Source: Streptomyces sp. yr375 (GTDB lineage: Bacteria; Actinomycetota; Actinomycetes; Streptomycetales; Streptomycetaceae). Taken from it: 64,000 nucleotides of DNA. The stretch covers positions 1 through 64,000 of the forward strand of contig NZ_FOFF01000049.1 in the NCBI RefSeq assembly GCF_900110755.1, given 5' to 3'. Shown here in pieces: positions 52,179 to 61,103 of the stretch. Both the position numbers and the translations under genes were made by a program. How positions within the stretch are numbered: the stretch's first letter is position 1; every line of letters starts with the position of its first letter. The notes below the pieces were generated by a model. The model saw nothing but the letters and a program-made list of their open reading frames with translations. It had not been told where the DNA came from and ran no database searches.

Positions 52179-53453
52179 TCACCCCACCGTCCGCATCACC
52201 GTCAACGCCAGCGCCCGCGCCGTCGCCACCACCTCCCGGAGAGACACGTGCTCGCCGGCGCTGTGGGCGACGCCGACGTCCCCCGGCCCGAACTGCAGCG
52301 TCGGGATCCCGGCCCCGGCGTACAGCCGCAGGTCGCTCCCGTAGGTCGCCCCGCGTTCCCGGGGGCGCGGGGCGCCGGTCGCGTCGGCGCAGGCGTCCGC
52401 CACCAGGCCGGCGAGCGGATGCCCGGCCGCCAGCCGGCCGCTCGCGAACTGGCCGCCCGGCCAGGTCACGGACGCCGGACGGGCGCGCAGCCAGTCGTCC
52501 TGGGCGCACGCCTCGGCCACGCACCGCTCCAGCGCCGCCCGGGCGACGGCCGGGTCCTCGCCGAGCCGCACCCCGAGCCGCCCCTCCGCGACCAGCAGAT
52601 CGGGCACGCTGCTCGCCCAGTCGCCCGCGCGGACGGTACCGACGGACAGCGCGTAGGGAATCGGGTACTCGGCGAGCAGCGCGTCCGGGTCCCGGTTGCG
52701 CTCGCCCTCCAGTTGGGCCAGCGCCCGGTGCAGCGGCAGGTAGGCGTCGATCGCGCTGACCCCGTCCGCCCGCGAACCGGCATGCGCGGCCTTGCCCGGG
52801 ACGGTGATCCGGAAGGTCAGCGCGCCCGCGTTGGCGGTGATCACCGTCCTCGACGTCGGCTCGGCGATGACGCACGCGTCGCCGCCGTACCCGCGCTGCA
52901 GGGTGCCGAAGGCCCCGAGCCCGCCGTCCTCCTCGCCGACGACGAAGTGCACGGCGACCCGCCCGCGCAGCCTCACCCCGGCCGCCCGGATCGCGGCCAG
53001 CGCCCCGAGCTGCGCCGCGAGCCCGCCCTTCATGTCGCACGCGCCCCGCCCGTGCACGAGATCCCCGGTGACGCGCGGCACGAACGGGTCGCCGTCCCAG
53101 GCGGCGGGATCCCCGGGCGGGACGACGTCCACATGCCCTTGCAGGATCACCGTAGGCCCGTCACCGTCACCGCCACCGCCCCTGGTCACCGTATGGGCCA
53201 CCAGCCCCCACGCCTCCTCGCGCGGTGCCTCCGTGCCGGGGAAGTCGGGGTGGGCGCGCAGGGCGGGCAGGTCCATGGGCCACAGGTCGACGTCGAGCCC
53301 GAGGCGTTCCAGCCGGCCGGCCAGGTGGTGCTGGATCTCGGACTCGGCGGCGCTGCCCGTGACGCTGGGGATCGCGATCAGTTCGAGCAGCGTCCGCCCG
53401 ACGGCCGCCTCGTCCACTGCCGCCAGCACGGCCGCCTCCCGGTCACCGAACAC
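52179..53453 (-). CDS. M20 family metallopeptidase (ArgE/DapE-like)
   Basis: This 424-residue enzyme has the di-zinc ligands of the family in ILQGHVDVVPPGD, GRGACDMKGG, VVGEEDGGLGAF, VIAEPT and VAHSAGEHV. A dimerisation domain is inserted around 215-330. It hydrolyses an N-acyl or peptide amide bond, and the substrate is undetermined. The GTG start is preceded by a purine-rich GAGGGGG. Confidence 0.91.
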   Translation of the reverse strand: MFGDREAAVLAAVDEAAVGRTLLELIAIPSVTGSAAESEIQHHLAGRLERLGLDVDLWPMDLPALRAHPDFPGTEAPREEAWGLVAHTVTRGGGGDGDGPTVILQGHVDVVPPGDPAAWDGDPFVPRVTGDLVHGRGACDMKGGLAAQLGALAAIRAAGVRLRGRVAVHFVVGEEDGGLGAFGTLQRGYGGDACVIAEPTSRTVITANAGALTFRITVPGKAAHAGSRADGVSAIDAYLPLHRALAQLEGERNRDPDALLAEYPIPYALSVGTVRAGDWASSVPDLLVAEGRLGVRLGEDPAVARAALERCVAEACAQDDWLRARPASVTWPGGQFASGRLAAGHPLAGLVADACADATGAPRPRERGATYGSDLRLYAGAGIPTLQFGPGDVGVAHSAGEHVSLREVVATARALALTVMRTVG

Positions 53454-53504
53454 GCCCAGACCCCCTCAGTCGCCCAGTTCCAGGAATGTGACACATCATC
53501 GGTG

Positions 53505-53546
53505 AGGTGTCACTGGTGGTGTGTCACTGGTGAGGGTGTCACCGGT
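53505..53546. repeat. Tandem repeat, 3 x 14 bp, containing a stop codon
   Basis: Three head-to-tail 14-mers of the type aggtgtcactggtg occupy 42 bp. The third contains the stop codon (53539-53541) of the histidine kinase on the minus strand. An inverted pair gtgacac/gtgtcac (about 53488-53513) also lies here and could act as a terminator. Confidence 0.85.
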
Positions 53547-54981
53547 CCCGGGCCCGCGCCGGTTCCTCGCCGCTGCCGCCCACCGTGAAGCCGATCACCG
53601 AGCCGCCGCCCGCGCGGCGCGCGGCGAAGGGCGCGCCCTCGTGGGACAGGGCCACCTCGCGCACGATCGACAGGCCGAGGCCGGAGCCCGGCAGGGAACG
53701 GGCGTCGGCGGCGCGGTAGAAGCGGTCGAAGACGCGGGTCAGGTCGGCCTCGGCGATGCCCGGACCCCGGTCGAGGACCTCGACGCGGACGACCCCCGGC
53801 CGGGCCGGGCCGGTGACGGCGATCTCGACCGGCGCCCGGCCCTCGCGGTCGAACTTGGTCGCGTTCTCCACCAGGTTGGACACCGCCCGCTGGAGCATGG
53901 CCGGCCGCCCGTAGGCGGTGGTCGTGCCGCTCGTCCGGATCAGGATCTGCCGCCCGGTGCGCCGCCGGGCGAGGCCCGCGACCTCCTCCGCGAGGTCGGC
54001 GAGGTCCACCTGCCGCGGCGGCTCGCTGTCGGACTGACCGGCCGCGAGATCGACCAACTCATTGACCAGGTCGGTCAGTTCGCGCGCCTCCTGGGTCAGG
54101 TCCGCGACCAGTTCGAGGCGGGTGTCGGGCGGCAGCTCGTCGATCCGGCGCAGCAGCGAGATGTTCGTCCGCAGCGATGTCAGCGGCGTCCGCAGCTCGT
54201 GCCCCGCGTCCTGGACGAGCCGCCGCTGATCCTCCTCCGACTGGGCGAGCCGGCCCAGCATCCGGTCGAAGGCGCGGCCGAGCCGGCCCACCTCGTCGTG
54301 CCCGGTGACCGGCACCTGCACGCCGAGCCGGCGCGTGCGGGCGACGTCCTCGGCGGCGGTGGTGAGGATCACCAGCCGGTGCGTGATGCGCCGGGCCAGC
54401 CACCAGCCGAACAGCCCGGCGGCGGTCACGACCGCGATCATCAGGATCACCGTGCGCTGCTGGAGCGCCCGCAGCAGATCCTCGGTGTCGCTGAACTCCT
54501 GCGCCACCTGCACCGCGCCCCGGCCGCCGCCCAGCGCGACGGTCGCCACGCGGTAGACGTCGCTGCCGACGTCCACGTCCTTGTGCACGGCCATCCGCCC
54601 GGCCGTCGAGGCGGCAGCGACCGCGCGGTCGGCGGACCCGACCGGCAGCCCCGGGCTGCCGCCGTCGACCACCGACCCGTCCGGCCCCAGCACCTGTACG
54701 TCCGTCCGGGCCGGCCGCACGATGTCATGGCCCGGCGCGGCCGAGGAGAAGTCCTGCGGCGCCATCCGCTGGTCGCGCACCTCGTCCCGCAGATCCTGCA
54801 CGACCTCGTCGAACACCGACTCCTGGTCGACCCGGACCAGCCGGGCGGCGGCCGAGTACGACAGCACGCCGACGAGGACGGTGACGGCGGCGGTCACGGC
54901 CGCGAAGGACACCGCGAACGTCGTCCGCAGCGACACCAGCTTCGGCCGCGGCCGGGCCAGCAGCAGCCGCAGACGGCCCAC
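53539..54981 (-). CDS. Two-component sensor histidine kinase (HAMP, HisKA)
   Basis: GTG 54981 follows GGAGGAC, four bases after the response regulator stop, and gives 480 residues. A first helix near 22-42, an extracytoplasmic sensor of about 130 residues and a second helix near 175-195 lead into HAMP. The phospho-His is in DAGHELRTPLTSL. The ATPase boxes are SNLVENATKF, DRGPGI and GSGLGLSIV. It resembles MprB-type envelope-stress kinases. The stimulus is unknown. Confidence 0.93.
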   Translation of the reverse strand: MGRLRLLLARPRPKLVSLRTTFAVSFAAVTAAVTVLVGVLSYSAAARLVRVDQESVFDEVVQDLRDEVRDQRMAPQDFSSAAPGHDIVRPARTDVQVLGPDGSVVDGGSPGLPVGSADRAVAAASTAGRMAVHKDVDVGSDVYRVATVALGGGRGAVQVAQEFSDTEDLLRALQQRTVILMIAVVTAAGLFGWWLARRITHRLVILTTAAEDVARTRRLGVQVPVTGHDEVGRLGRAFDRMLGRLAQSEEDQRRLVQDAGHELRTPLTSLRTNISLLRRIDELPPDTRLELVADLTQEARELTDLVNELVDLAAGQSDSEPPRQVDLADLAEEVAGLARRRTGRQILIRTSGTTTAYGRPAMLQRAVSNLVENATKFDREGRAPVEIAVTGPARPGVVRVEVLDRGPGIAEADLTRVFDRFYRAADARSLPGSGLGLSIVREVALSHEGAPFAARRAGGGSVIGFTVGGSGEEPARARDR

Positions 54982-54985
54982 GCGC

Positions 54986-55738
54986 TCAGTCCTCCCGCAG
55001 CACGTAACCCACACCGCGCACGGTGTGGATCAGTGCCGGGGAGCCCGGCTGGTCGAGCTTGCGGCGCAGATAGCCGACGTAGACGGCGAGATTCTTCGAG
55101 CCGGGCCCGAAGTCGTAGCCCCAGATCCGGTCGTAGATCGTGGAGTGGTCCAGGACGATCCCGGCGTTGCGCACCAGCAGTTCCAGCAGCTCGAACTCGG
55201 TCCGGGTCAGCTCCACCTCCCGCCCGCCCCGCCACGCCCGCCGCGCCTGCGGGTCCATCCGCAGCCCGGCCGCCTCCACATGCCGCCCCGACCCCGCCCC
55301 CGACGGCCCCGACGACCCCGAGGGCTGCGGCTGCTGCTCCTTCGGCGCCTCGGCCACGGGCGCGGCCTCCGGGCTGGTGCGGCGCAGCAGCGCCCGCAGC
55401 CGGGCGAAGACCTCCTCGACGTCGAACGGCTTGACGACGTAGTCGTCCGCGCCCGCGTCCAGTCCGGCGATCCGGTCGGCGGTCTCGACCAGCGCGGTCA
55501 GCATCAGGATCGGCGTACGGTCGCCCTCGGCGCGCAGCACCCGGCAGACCTGGAGGCCGTCGATCCCGGGCATCATCACGTCGAGGACGAGCACGTCCGG
55601 CGGGTTCTTGTGGGCGTGCGCCAGCGCCTCCACCCCGTCGGCGACCGCGGTGACCTGGTAGCCCTCCAGGGCCAGGGCACGTTCCAGGGCGTGGCGGATG
55701 GCACGGTCGTCTTCGGCGAGCAGCAGGGTGGGAGACAC
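54986..55738 (-). CDS. OmpR-family response regulator
   Basis: I start at GTG 55738, giving 250 residues. The receiver has the acidic pocket LLAEDD, the phospho-Asp in VLVLDVMMPGIDG and the Lys in DDYVVKPFD. A Pro/Ser/Gly linker (about 125-155) precedes a winged-helix output domain (ELTRTEFELLELLVRN, then HTVRGVGYVLRED). It is the partner of the kinase that follows directly. Confidence 0.94.
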   Translation of the reverse strand: MSPTLLLAEDDRAIRHALERALALEGYQVTAVADGVEALAHAHKNPPDVLVLDVMMPGIDGLQVCRVLRAEGDRTPILMLTALVETADRIAGLDAGADDYVVKPFDVEEVFARLRALLRRTSPEAAPVAEAPKEQQPQPSGSSGPSGAGSGRHVEAAGLRMDPQARRAWRGGREVELTRTEFELLELLVRNAGIVLDHSTIYDRIWGYDFGPGSKNLAVYVGYLRRKLDQPGSPALIHTVRGVGYVLRED

Positions 55739-55811
55739 CCGCCCAGTCTGCCAAGGCCGCCGCCGGTTGCGCGGTGCGGACGGTCCTACGATCACCCTTC
55801 TTACTGGCCTC

Positions 55812-56492
55812 TCACCGTCCGGCCGGCGCCTGGGCGCCCCCGCCCGGCACGGCGATCGCCGCCAGCCGCTCCGCGAACGGCACGACCTCGAACCCGCCCG
55901 CCACCGGCTGCGCCGACCGGGGAACCACCGCCCCCGACGCCCCCGACGGCCCCACCACTCCCGTGAGCCCCGCCATCAGCGCCGCCAGCTCCCCCGCCGC
56001 GCGCTCGATCCGCTCGGGCAGCCCCTCCGCGCCCCAGTCCTCCGAGGCGGCGTAGACGGCGGTCGGGACGACGACGGCCCGCAGGTAGGCGAAGAGCGGC
56101 CGCAGTGCGTGGTCGAGGACGAGCGAGTGCCGGGCGCTGCCCCCGGTGGCGGCGATCAGCACCGGCTTGCCCGCCAGCGCGTCCTGGTCCAGCACGTCGA
56201 AGAACGACTTGAACAGTCCGCTGTACGACGCCGAGAACACGGGCGTGACGACGATCAGCCCGTCCGCCCCCGCCACCGCGCCGAGCGCGTCCGCCAGCTT
56301 CCGTCCGGGAAAACCGCTGGTGAGGTGGTGCGCGATGTCGACGGCCAGGTCGCGCAGCTCCACGACCCGCACCTCCACCTCCGCCGCCGAACCCGCCTCC
56401 GCCCGCCCGACGGTGGCCGCCGCGAGCCGGTCGGCCAGCAGCCGGGTGGACGACGGAACACTCAGCCCCGCCGACACGACGACGAGCCTCAT
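55812..56492 (-). CDS. NAD(P)H-dependent FMN reductase (CE1759 type)
   Basis: This 226-residue flavodoxin-like protein begins MRLVVVSAGLSVPSSTRLLA and has the FMN loop TPVFSASYSGLFKSFFD. It overlaps the monooxygenase gene by four bases (ATGA), so it supplies reduced FMN to that enzyme. A Gly/Pro/Ala-rich insert lies near the C-terminus. Confidence 0.9.
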   Translation of the reverse strand: MRLVVVSAGLSVPSSTRLLADRLAAATVGRAEAGSAAEVEVRVVELRDLAVDIAHHLTSGFPGRKLADALGAVAGADGLIVVTPVFSASYSGLFKSFFDVLDQDALAGKPVLIAATGGSARHSLVLDHALRPLFAYLRAVVVPTAVYAASEDWGAEGLPERIERAAGELAALMAGLTGVVGPSGASGAVVPRSAQPVAGGFEVVPFAERLAAIAVPGGGAQAPAGR

Positions 56493-57601
56493 GCGACACT
56501 CACCCCTTCCTGGCCCCGGGCGTCCTGTCCCTGCGCGGCCTTGACCAGCGACGCGTGGGTCGGCGCGTCCGGCACCTGCGCCGGACGCCCCACCGCGAAC
56601 TCCTTGCGCAGCACCGGCACGACCTCCTCGCCGAGCAGGTCGAGCTGCTCCAGCACGGTCTTCAGCGGCAGCCCGGCGTGGTCCAGCAGGAACAACTGGC
56701 GCTGGTAGTCACCGGCGTACTCGCGGAAGGCGAGCGTCTTCTCGATGACCTGCTCGGGCGTGCCGACGGTCAGCGGGGTCTGGTCGGTGAAGTCCTCCAG
56801 CGACGGCCCGTGCCCGTACACCGGCGCGTTGTCGAAGTACGGCCGGAACTCCCGTACGGCGTCCTGCGAGTTCTTCCGCATGAACACCTGCCCGCCGAGC
56901 CCCACGATGGCCTGCTCGGGCGTGCCGTGCCCGTAGTGCGCGAACCGCTCCCGGTACAGCTCGACCATCTGCTTCGTGTGGTCGGCCGGCCAGAAGATGT
57001 TGTTGTGGAAGAAGCCGTCGCCGTAGTAAGCGGCCTGCTCGGCGATCTCGGGCGAGCGGATGGAGCCGTGCCAGACGAAGGGCGGTACGTCGTCCAGCGG
57101 GCGCGGCGTCGACGTGAAGCCCTGGAGCGGCGAGCGGAACTTCCCCTCCCAGTTGACGACGTCCTCGCGCCACAGGCGGCGCAGCAGGGCGTAGTTCTCG
57201 ACGGCGAGGTTGATGCCCTGCCGGATGTCCTGCCCGAACCAGGGGTAGACCGGGCCGGTGTTCCCGCGCCCCATCATCAGGTCGACGCGCCCGTCGGCCA
57301 GGTGCTGGAGCATCGCGAAGTCCTCGGCGATCTTCACCGGGTCGTTGGTGGTGATGAGGGTGGTGGAGGTGGAGAGGACCAGCTTCTCCGTCCGCGCGGC
57401 GATGTACCCGAGCATCGTGGTCGGGGACGACGGCACGAACGGCGGGTTGTGGTGCTCACCGGTGGCGAAGACGTCGAGGCCGACCTCCTCGGCCTTCAGC
57501 GCGATGGCGACCATGGCCTTGATCCGCTCACGCTCGGTCGGCGCACGGCCCGTGGTGGGGTCCGGCGTGACATCGCCGACGCTGAAGATCCCGAACTGCA
57601 T
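56489..57601 (-). CDS. LLM-class flavin-dependent oxidoreductase (CE1758 type)
   Basis: This 370-residue luciferase-like monooxygenase has MQFGIFSVGDV at the start and the core segments FATGEHHNPPF, DLMMGRGNTGPVYPWFG and YYGDGFFHNNIFWP. With its coupled FMN reductase it should oxidise a small organic substrate with molecular oxygen. The upstream inverted repeat at 57618-57636 is a probable repressor site. The MarR gene two genes upstream is a candidate repressor. Confidence 0.91.
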   Translation of the reverse strand: MQFGIFSVGDVTPDPTTGRAPTERERIKAMVAIALKAEEVGLDVFATGEHHNPPFVPSSPTTMLGYIAARTEKLVLSTSTTLITTNDPVKIAEDFAMLQHLADGRVDLMMGRGNTGPVYPWFGQDIRQGINLAVENYALLRRLWREDVVNWEGKFRSPLQGFTSTPRPLDDVPPFVWHGSIRSPEIAEQAAYYGDGFFHNNIFWPADHTKQMVELYRERFAHYGHGTPEQAIVGLGGQVFMRKNSQDAVREFRPYFDNAPVYGHGPSLEDFTDQTPLTVGTPEQVIEKTLAFREYAGDYQRQLFLLDHAGLPLKTVLEQLDLLGEEVVPVLRKEFAVGRPAQVPDAPTHASLVKAAQGQDARGQEGVSVA

Positions 57602-57617
57602 GGTCGCTCAACCTCCA

Positions 57618-57636
57618 AGTTGTTTACCGTTCAACT
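57618..57636. promoter_or_regulatory. Inverted-repeat operator upstream of the LLM gene
   Basis: agttgtttaccgttcaact has 5-bp arms (agttg/caact) around nine bases and is AT-richer than the surroundings. It lies 17 bp before the LLM start codon, where it would overlap the promoter or leader. This size fits MarR- or PadR-type operators. Confidence 0.6.
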
Positions 57637-57718
57637 ATAGCCGTCCAACACGCCCCTCCAGCGTTCTATTCCGACTCGGTTTCCGGCTCCGCGTCCGGTT
57701 CTCCGTCGGCCGCTGTCC

Positions 57719-58492
57719 TCAGCCGAGGGGCAAGGCGTCCATGTACGAGTTCGAGGGCTTGCGCACCTTCACCACGCCCCGGGCGTCCACCGCGACCGCC
57801 GCCGACGACGTGCCCAGCGTGCCGCCCGCGTGCCAGGTCCCGGTGACGTTCACCCAGGTGTCGGACTTCGGCGCCGCGACCCCGTGGACCAGCACCTTCA
57901 CGGACGACGCGTCCGCCGCGCAGCAACTGACGATGATCCGGGTCAGATACCAGCCGTCGTCCTTCGCCGCGGCGGGCGACGCGAACCCGGTCATCACCAC
58001 CGCCCGCCCCGCGATGGCCTTCGACTTGTCCTGCTGCACCCGCTGCGTGAAGTCGGTGAGCGTGATCGGCAGCGGGGAGGTCGCCGGCAGCGGATCGAAA
58101 GCGTCCTCCTGCACGGCGACGGCCTTCGCGGGCTCCCGTGAGGCGGTGTACGACCCGAGGGCGGGCGGCGCGTAGAACAGCAGGCTCAGCACGGGCAGGA
58201 AGAGCAGCCAGGCGACCCGGGGCACACCGGAGTGATCGTGCCCATGACCACCCCCACCCTCCTCACGCTCCCCCTCATGGCCATGACCAGAGTCATGATC
58301 ATGCTGATCCGGTCGCCGACGGGACGCCCACGCCTCCGTCACCCCCAGCCCGAGCAGCACCACACCCGAGGCGACGAGCAACGGCCGCATCCCCGCCTTC
58401 ACCAGCCGCAGGTACTCGTCCGTGAAGAGCGAGGTGTGCAACAACCCCAGCCCCCCGAGCACCAACAGCCCCACCTGCGCGAACCGCTTCAC
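57719..58492 (-). CDS. TIGR03943 family membrane protein, partner of the permease
   Basis: GTG 58492 overlaps the permease stop by four bases and gives 257 residues. Two N-terminal helices flank a His-rich stretch (about 64-87, with HDHDSGHGHEG and GHGHDHS), a third helix is near 92-110, and a soluble outer domain contains a CC pair (IIVSCCAADA). Members pair with DUF318 permeases. The His stretch suggests zinc, nickel or copper binding. Confidence 0.85.
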   Translation of the reverse strand: MKRFAQVGLLVLGGLGLLHTSLFTDEYLRLVKAGMRPLLVASGVVLLGLGVTEAWASRRRPDQHDHDSGHGHEGEREEGGGGHGHDHSGVPRVAWLLFLPVLSLLFYAPPALGSYTASREPAKAVAVQEDAFDPLPATSPLPITLTDFTQRVQQDKSKAIAGRAVVMTGFASPAAAKDDGWYLTRIIVSCCAADASSVKVLVHGVAAPKSDTWVNVTGTWHAGGTLGTSSAAVAVDARGVVKVRKPSNSYMDALPLG

Positions 58493-59541
58493 AGCAGCAC
58501 CCCTCCGATCACCGCGCTGCACACCACCGCGACGACGGCCGTGGCCGCCGAGAACCGCACCGCGAAGGCCCGCCCGAACGTCCCCGCCTGCAAGGCGATC
58601 AGCTTCAGGTCGACCATCGGCCCCACCACCATGAACGCCAGCCGCGCCACCGGCGAGAACCCGCTCAGCGACGCCGCCACGAACGCGTCCGCCTCGCTGC
58701 ACACCGCCAGCACGATCGCCAGCAGCGCCAGGAACAGCACCGACAGCCACGGCGACCCGGCGAAGGTGTCCAGCACCGAACGCGGCACCGCCACATTGAA
58801 GGTCGCCGCCGCCATCGCACCCACCACCAGGAAGCCCCCGGCGTGCAGGAAGTCGTGCTGGAAACCGCGCCGGAACTCCGTGAACCGACTGCGCCCCGCC
58901 ACATGCCCGGTGTGCCGCACCGTCGGCTTCAGCCACTCCGCCCGCCCCAGCCAGAGCCACAGCCAGCCCATGACGGCGGCCGTCACCAGCGAGGCGACCA
59001 GCCGGGCGAGCACCATCTCCGGACTGCCCGGGAAGGCGACGGCCGTGGCGGTCAGCACGACCGGGTTCACGGCGGGCGCCGACAGCAGGAACGCGAACGC
59101 CGCCGCCGGAGTCACCCCCCGCCCGATCAGGCTGTTCGCCACCGGCACCGAAGCGCACTCGCACCCCGGCAGCACCACCCCCGCCATCCCCGCCACCGGC
59201 ACCGCCAGCACGGCCCGCTTCGGCAGCAGCCGCCCGAACACATGCGCCGGCACGAACGCGTTGATCGCCCCCGACAACGCCGTCCCGAGCAACAGGAACG
59301 GCAGCGCCTGCACGGTCACGGCCAGACACACCGTCCGCCACGCCTGCACCGCCGGCGCGTCGAGCGACCGCCCGACGACCACCAGCAAGACCCCCGGCAC
59401 CACGGCCGCCCCGAGCAGCAACAGCGGCCAGTACGGCGGCAGTTCACGCCCAGAACGCCCACTCCGAGCCCCCTCGCCGACCGCCAGGGCCGACGACGGC
59501 GCCGACGAAGACGAGGGCGTCGATATGTCCGTATCCATCAT
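58489..59541 (-). CDS. YraQ/DUF318 family permease
   Basis: This 350-residue protein has about eight helices. The conserved motif PGCECASVPVANSLI holds C127 and C129 in a helix, and an acidic SEADAF motif recurs near 265. The family is linked to metal or metalloid export and redox functions, without firm proof of substrate. It sits between marR (7-bp gap) and the TIGR03943 gene (4-bp overlap). Confidence 0.88.
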   Translation of the reverse strand: MMDTDISTPSSSSAPSSALAVGEGARSGRSGRELPPYWPLLLLGAAVVPGVLLVVVGRSLDAPAVQAWRTVCLAVTVQALPFLLLGTALSGAINAFVPAHVFGRLLPKRAVLAVPVAGMAGVVLPGCECASVPVANSLIGRGVTPAAAFAFLLSAPAVNPVVLTATAVAFPGSPEMVLARLVASLVTAAVMGWLWLWLGRAEWLKPTVRHTGHVAGRSRFTEFRRGFQHDFLHAGGFLVVGAMAAATFNVAVPRSVLDTFAGSPWLSVLFLALLAIVLAVCSEADAFVAASLSGFSPVARLAFMVVGPMVDLKLIALQAGTFGRAFAVRFSAATAVVAVVCSAVIGGVLL

Positions 59542-59548
59542 CCCGCCC

Positions 59549-60022
59549 CTACACCCGGCCTTCCCGCAACCGTGTGACCTGTTCCGCGCCGAACTCCACC
59601 GTCCGCCGCATGTGCCGCACGATCACCGCGAGTTCGGCGTCGGCCAGGTCGTCGAAGAGCGGCATCCAGTCGCCGCCCAGCCGCTCCCACATCCGCCCGA
59701 ACTCCGCGATCCGCTCCGGCACCGTGGCCACCAGCACCCGCCGCCGGTCGGCCGCGTCCCGCTCCCGGACGACGTACCCCGCCCGCTCCAGCCGGTCCAC
59801 CAGCCGGGTCGCCGACCCGGTGGTCAGCCCCGTCAGCTCGGCGACCCGGCCGGTCGTCACCGGCTCCCGCTCCAGCATCAGCAGGTTCAGACACTGCAAA
59901 TCGGTGGGGTGCAGGCCCAGACGGTCCGCGAGCGCCTGGTTGAACAGGGCATACGCGGCCACATACCGACGGGACACGACGGACACCTCGTCCAGCAGCC
60001 GCGACCGTACGTTCCCGGACAT
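59549..60022 (-). CDS. MarR family transcriptional regulator
   Basis: This 157-residue winged-helix protein is identified by LQCLNLLMLEREPVTTGRVA and the wing VRERDAADRRRVLVATV. It is the first gene of the marR-permease-TIGR03943 operon and probably represses it. Confidence 0.9.
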   Translation of the reverse strand: MSGNVRSRLLDEVSVVSRRYVAAYALFNQALADRLGLHPTDLQCLNLLMLEREPVTTGRVAELTGLTTGSATRLVDRLERAGYVVRERDAADRRRVLVATVPERIAEFGRMWERLGGDWMPLFDDLADAELAVIVRHMRRTVEFGAEQVTRLREGRV

Positions 60023-60076
60023 CGCACCCCTTCGTGAGCGCCTCCGTCGGCGCCGCCCGCAGATCGTACGACGACG

Positions 60077-60568
60077 TCAGAAGAAGTACGCGTCCCCGGT
60101 GTCCAACACCAGCACCTGCTGCCGGTCGTTGGAGCGGTTACGGTCCACCGCCCCACCGCCCCACAACGTGTCGACGTCCATCGTCACCTCCGTCGGCCGC
60201 CCCCGCAGCGCCACCCGCAACGCGATCTGCTCCCCCAGCCCGTCGGCGGCCAGCGCCCCCGTCCGGCACACCACCTCCTGCCGCCCCGTCCGCGCGCACC
60301 CCACCGGCATCCGCTGCTCCCCCGCCGCCAACGGCACCGACCACCGCAACCGCACGGTCGAGTCGGAGACGTCACCGGGACCGTGATTACGCGGAGTGAG
60401 CCGCACGTCGAGCATGCCGCCGTCCATGGCGGCGAACCCGTGATACGAGAGATCGGCCTCACCCCCGTCCCAAGCAGCCGGCACAGCCGACGCAGCCGGC
60501 ACGGCCGCACCCGCCACCCCCACAGCGAGCACGGCACCCGACACCACGAACCCCCACAACCTGCGCAT
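60077..60568 (-). CDS. Secreted hypothetical protein
   Basis: This 163-residue protein has a Sec signal (MRRLWGFVVSGAVLAVGVAG, cleavage near AASA at 26-28). A single beta-rich domain follows with two Cys (GCARTGRQEVVC) that could form a disulfide. The pattern DVRLTPRNHGPGDVSDSTV suggests an Ig-like or CARDB-type fold. I cannot assign a function. Confidence 0.75.
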   Translation of the reverse strand: MRRLWGFVVSGAVLAVGVAGAAVPAASAVPAAWDGGEADLSYHGFAAMDGGMLDVRLTPRNHGPGDVSDSTVRLRWSVPLAAGEQRMPVGCARTGRQEVVCRTGALAADGLGEQIALRVALRGRPTEVTMDVDTLWGGGAVDRNRSNDRQQVLVLDTGDAYFF

Positions 60569-60705
60569 ACACCACTCCTAGATGAGAACCGCCCGGGATA
60601 CGGTCATACATTCATACGGTCACACAAGGGGGATGTATCCCACGCGCGGCGCGGAGCAGTCGCCCTCCAACAGGTGACAGCGCACCGCCGTGTCAGGCTG
60701 CGGGC

Positions 60706-61044
60706 ATGCTGATCGCCCGTTCCGCCGCCCTCTTCGTCGTCGCCGCGCTCTTCGAGATCGGCGGTGCCTGGCTGGTCTGGCAGGGCGTGCGCGAGCACCG
60801 GGGCTGGCTGTGGGCGACGGGCGGCGTGCTCGCGCTCGGCGCGTACGGCTTCGTCGCGACCTTCCAGCCCGACGCCCACTTCGGCCGCATCCTCGCCGCG
60901 TACGGCGGCATCTTCGTGGCCGGCTCGCTCCTGTGGGGCGCGGTCGCCGACGGCTACCGCCCCGACCGCTGGGACGTGACGGGCGCGCTGATCTGCCTGG
61001 CCGGCATGGCCGTGATCATGTGGGCACCGAGGGACGGCGCGTGA
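60706..61044 (+). CDS. YnfA family (UPF0060) membrane protein
   Basis: This 112-residue protein has four helices and the family motifs ALFEIGGAWLVWQG, AYGFVATFQPDAHFGR, AAYGGIFV and GYRPDRWD. It resembles half-sized small multidrug resistance proteins. No ribosome binding site is obvious before ATG 60706. The 137-bp gap before it shows no gene. Confidence 0.91.
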   Translation: MLIARSAALFVVAALFEIGGAWLVWQGVREHRGWLWATGGVLALGAYGFVATFQPDAHFGRILAAYGGIFVAGSLLWGAVADGYRPDRWDVTGALICLAGMAVIMWAPRDGA

Positions 61045-61103
61045 CGTCGCCTACCCTGGGAAAGCCGACCGCACCACCGCTCGTACGCACCGAGGAGCAC
61101 GCC

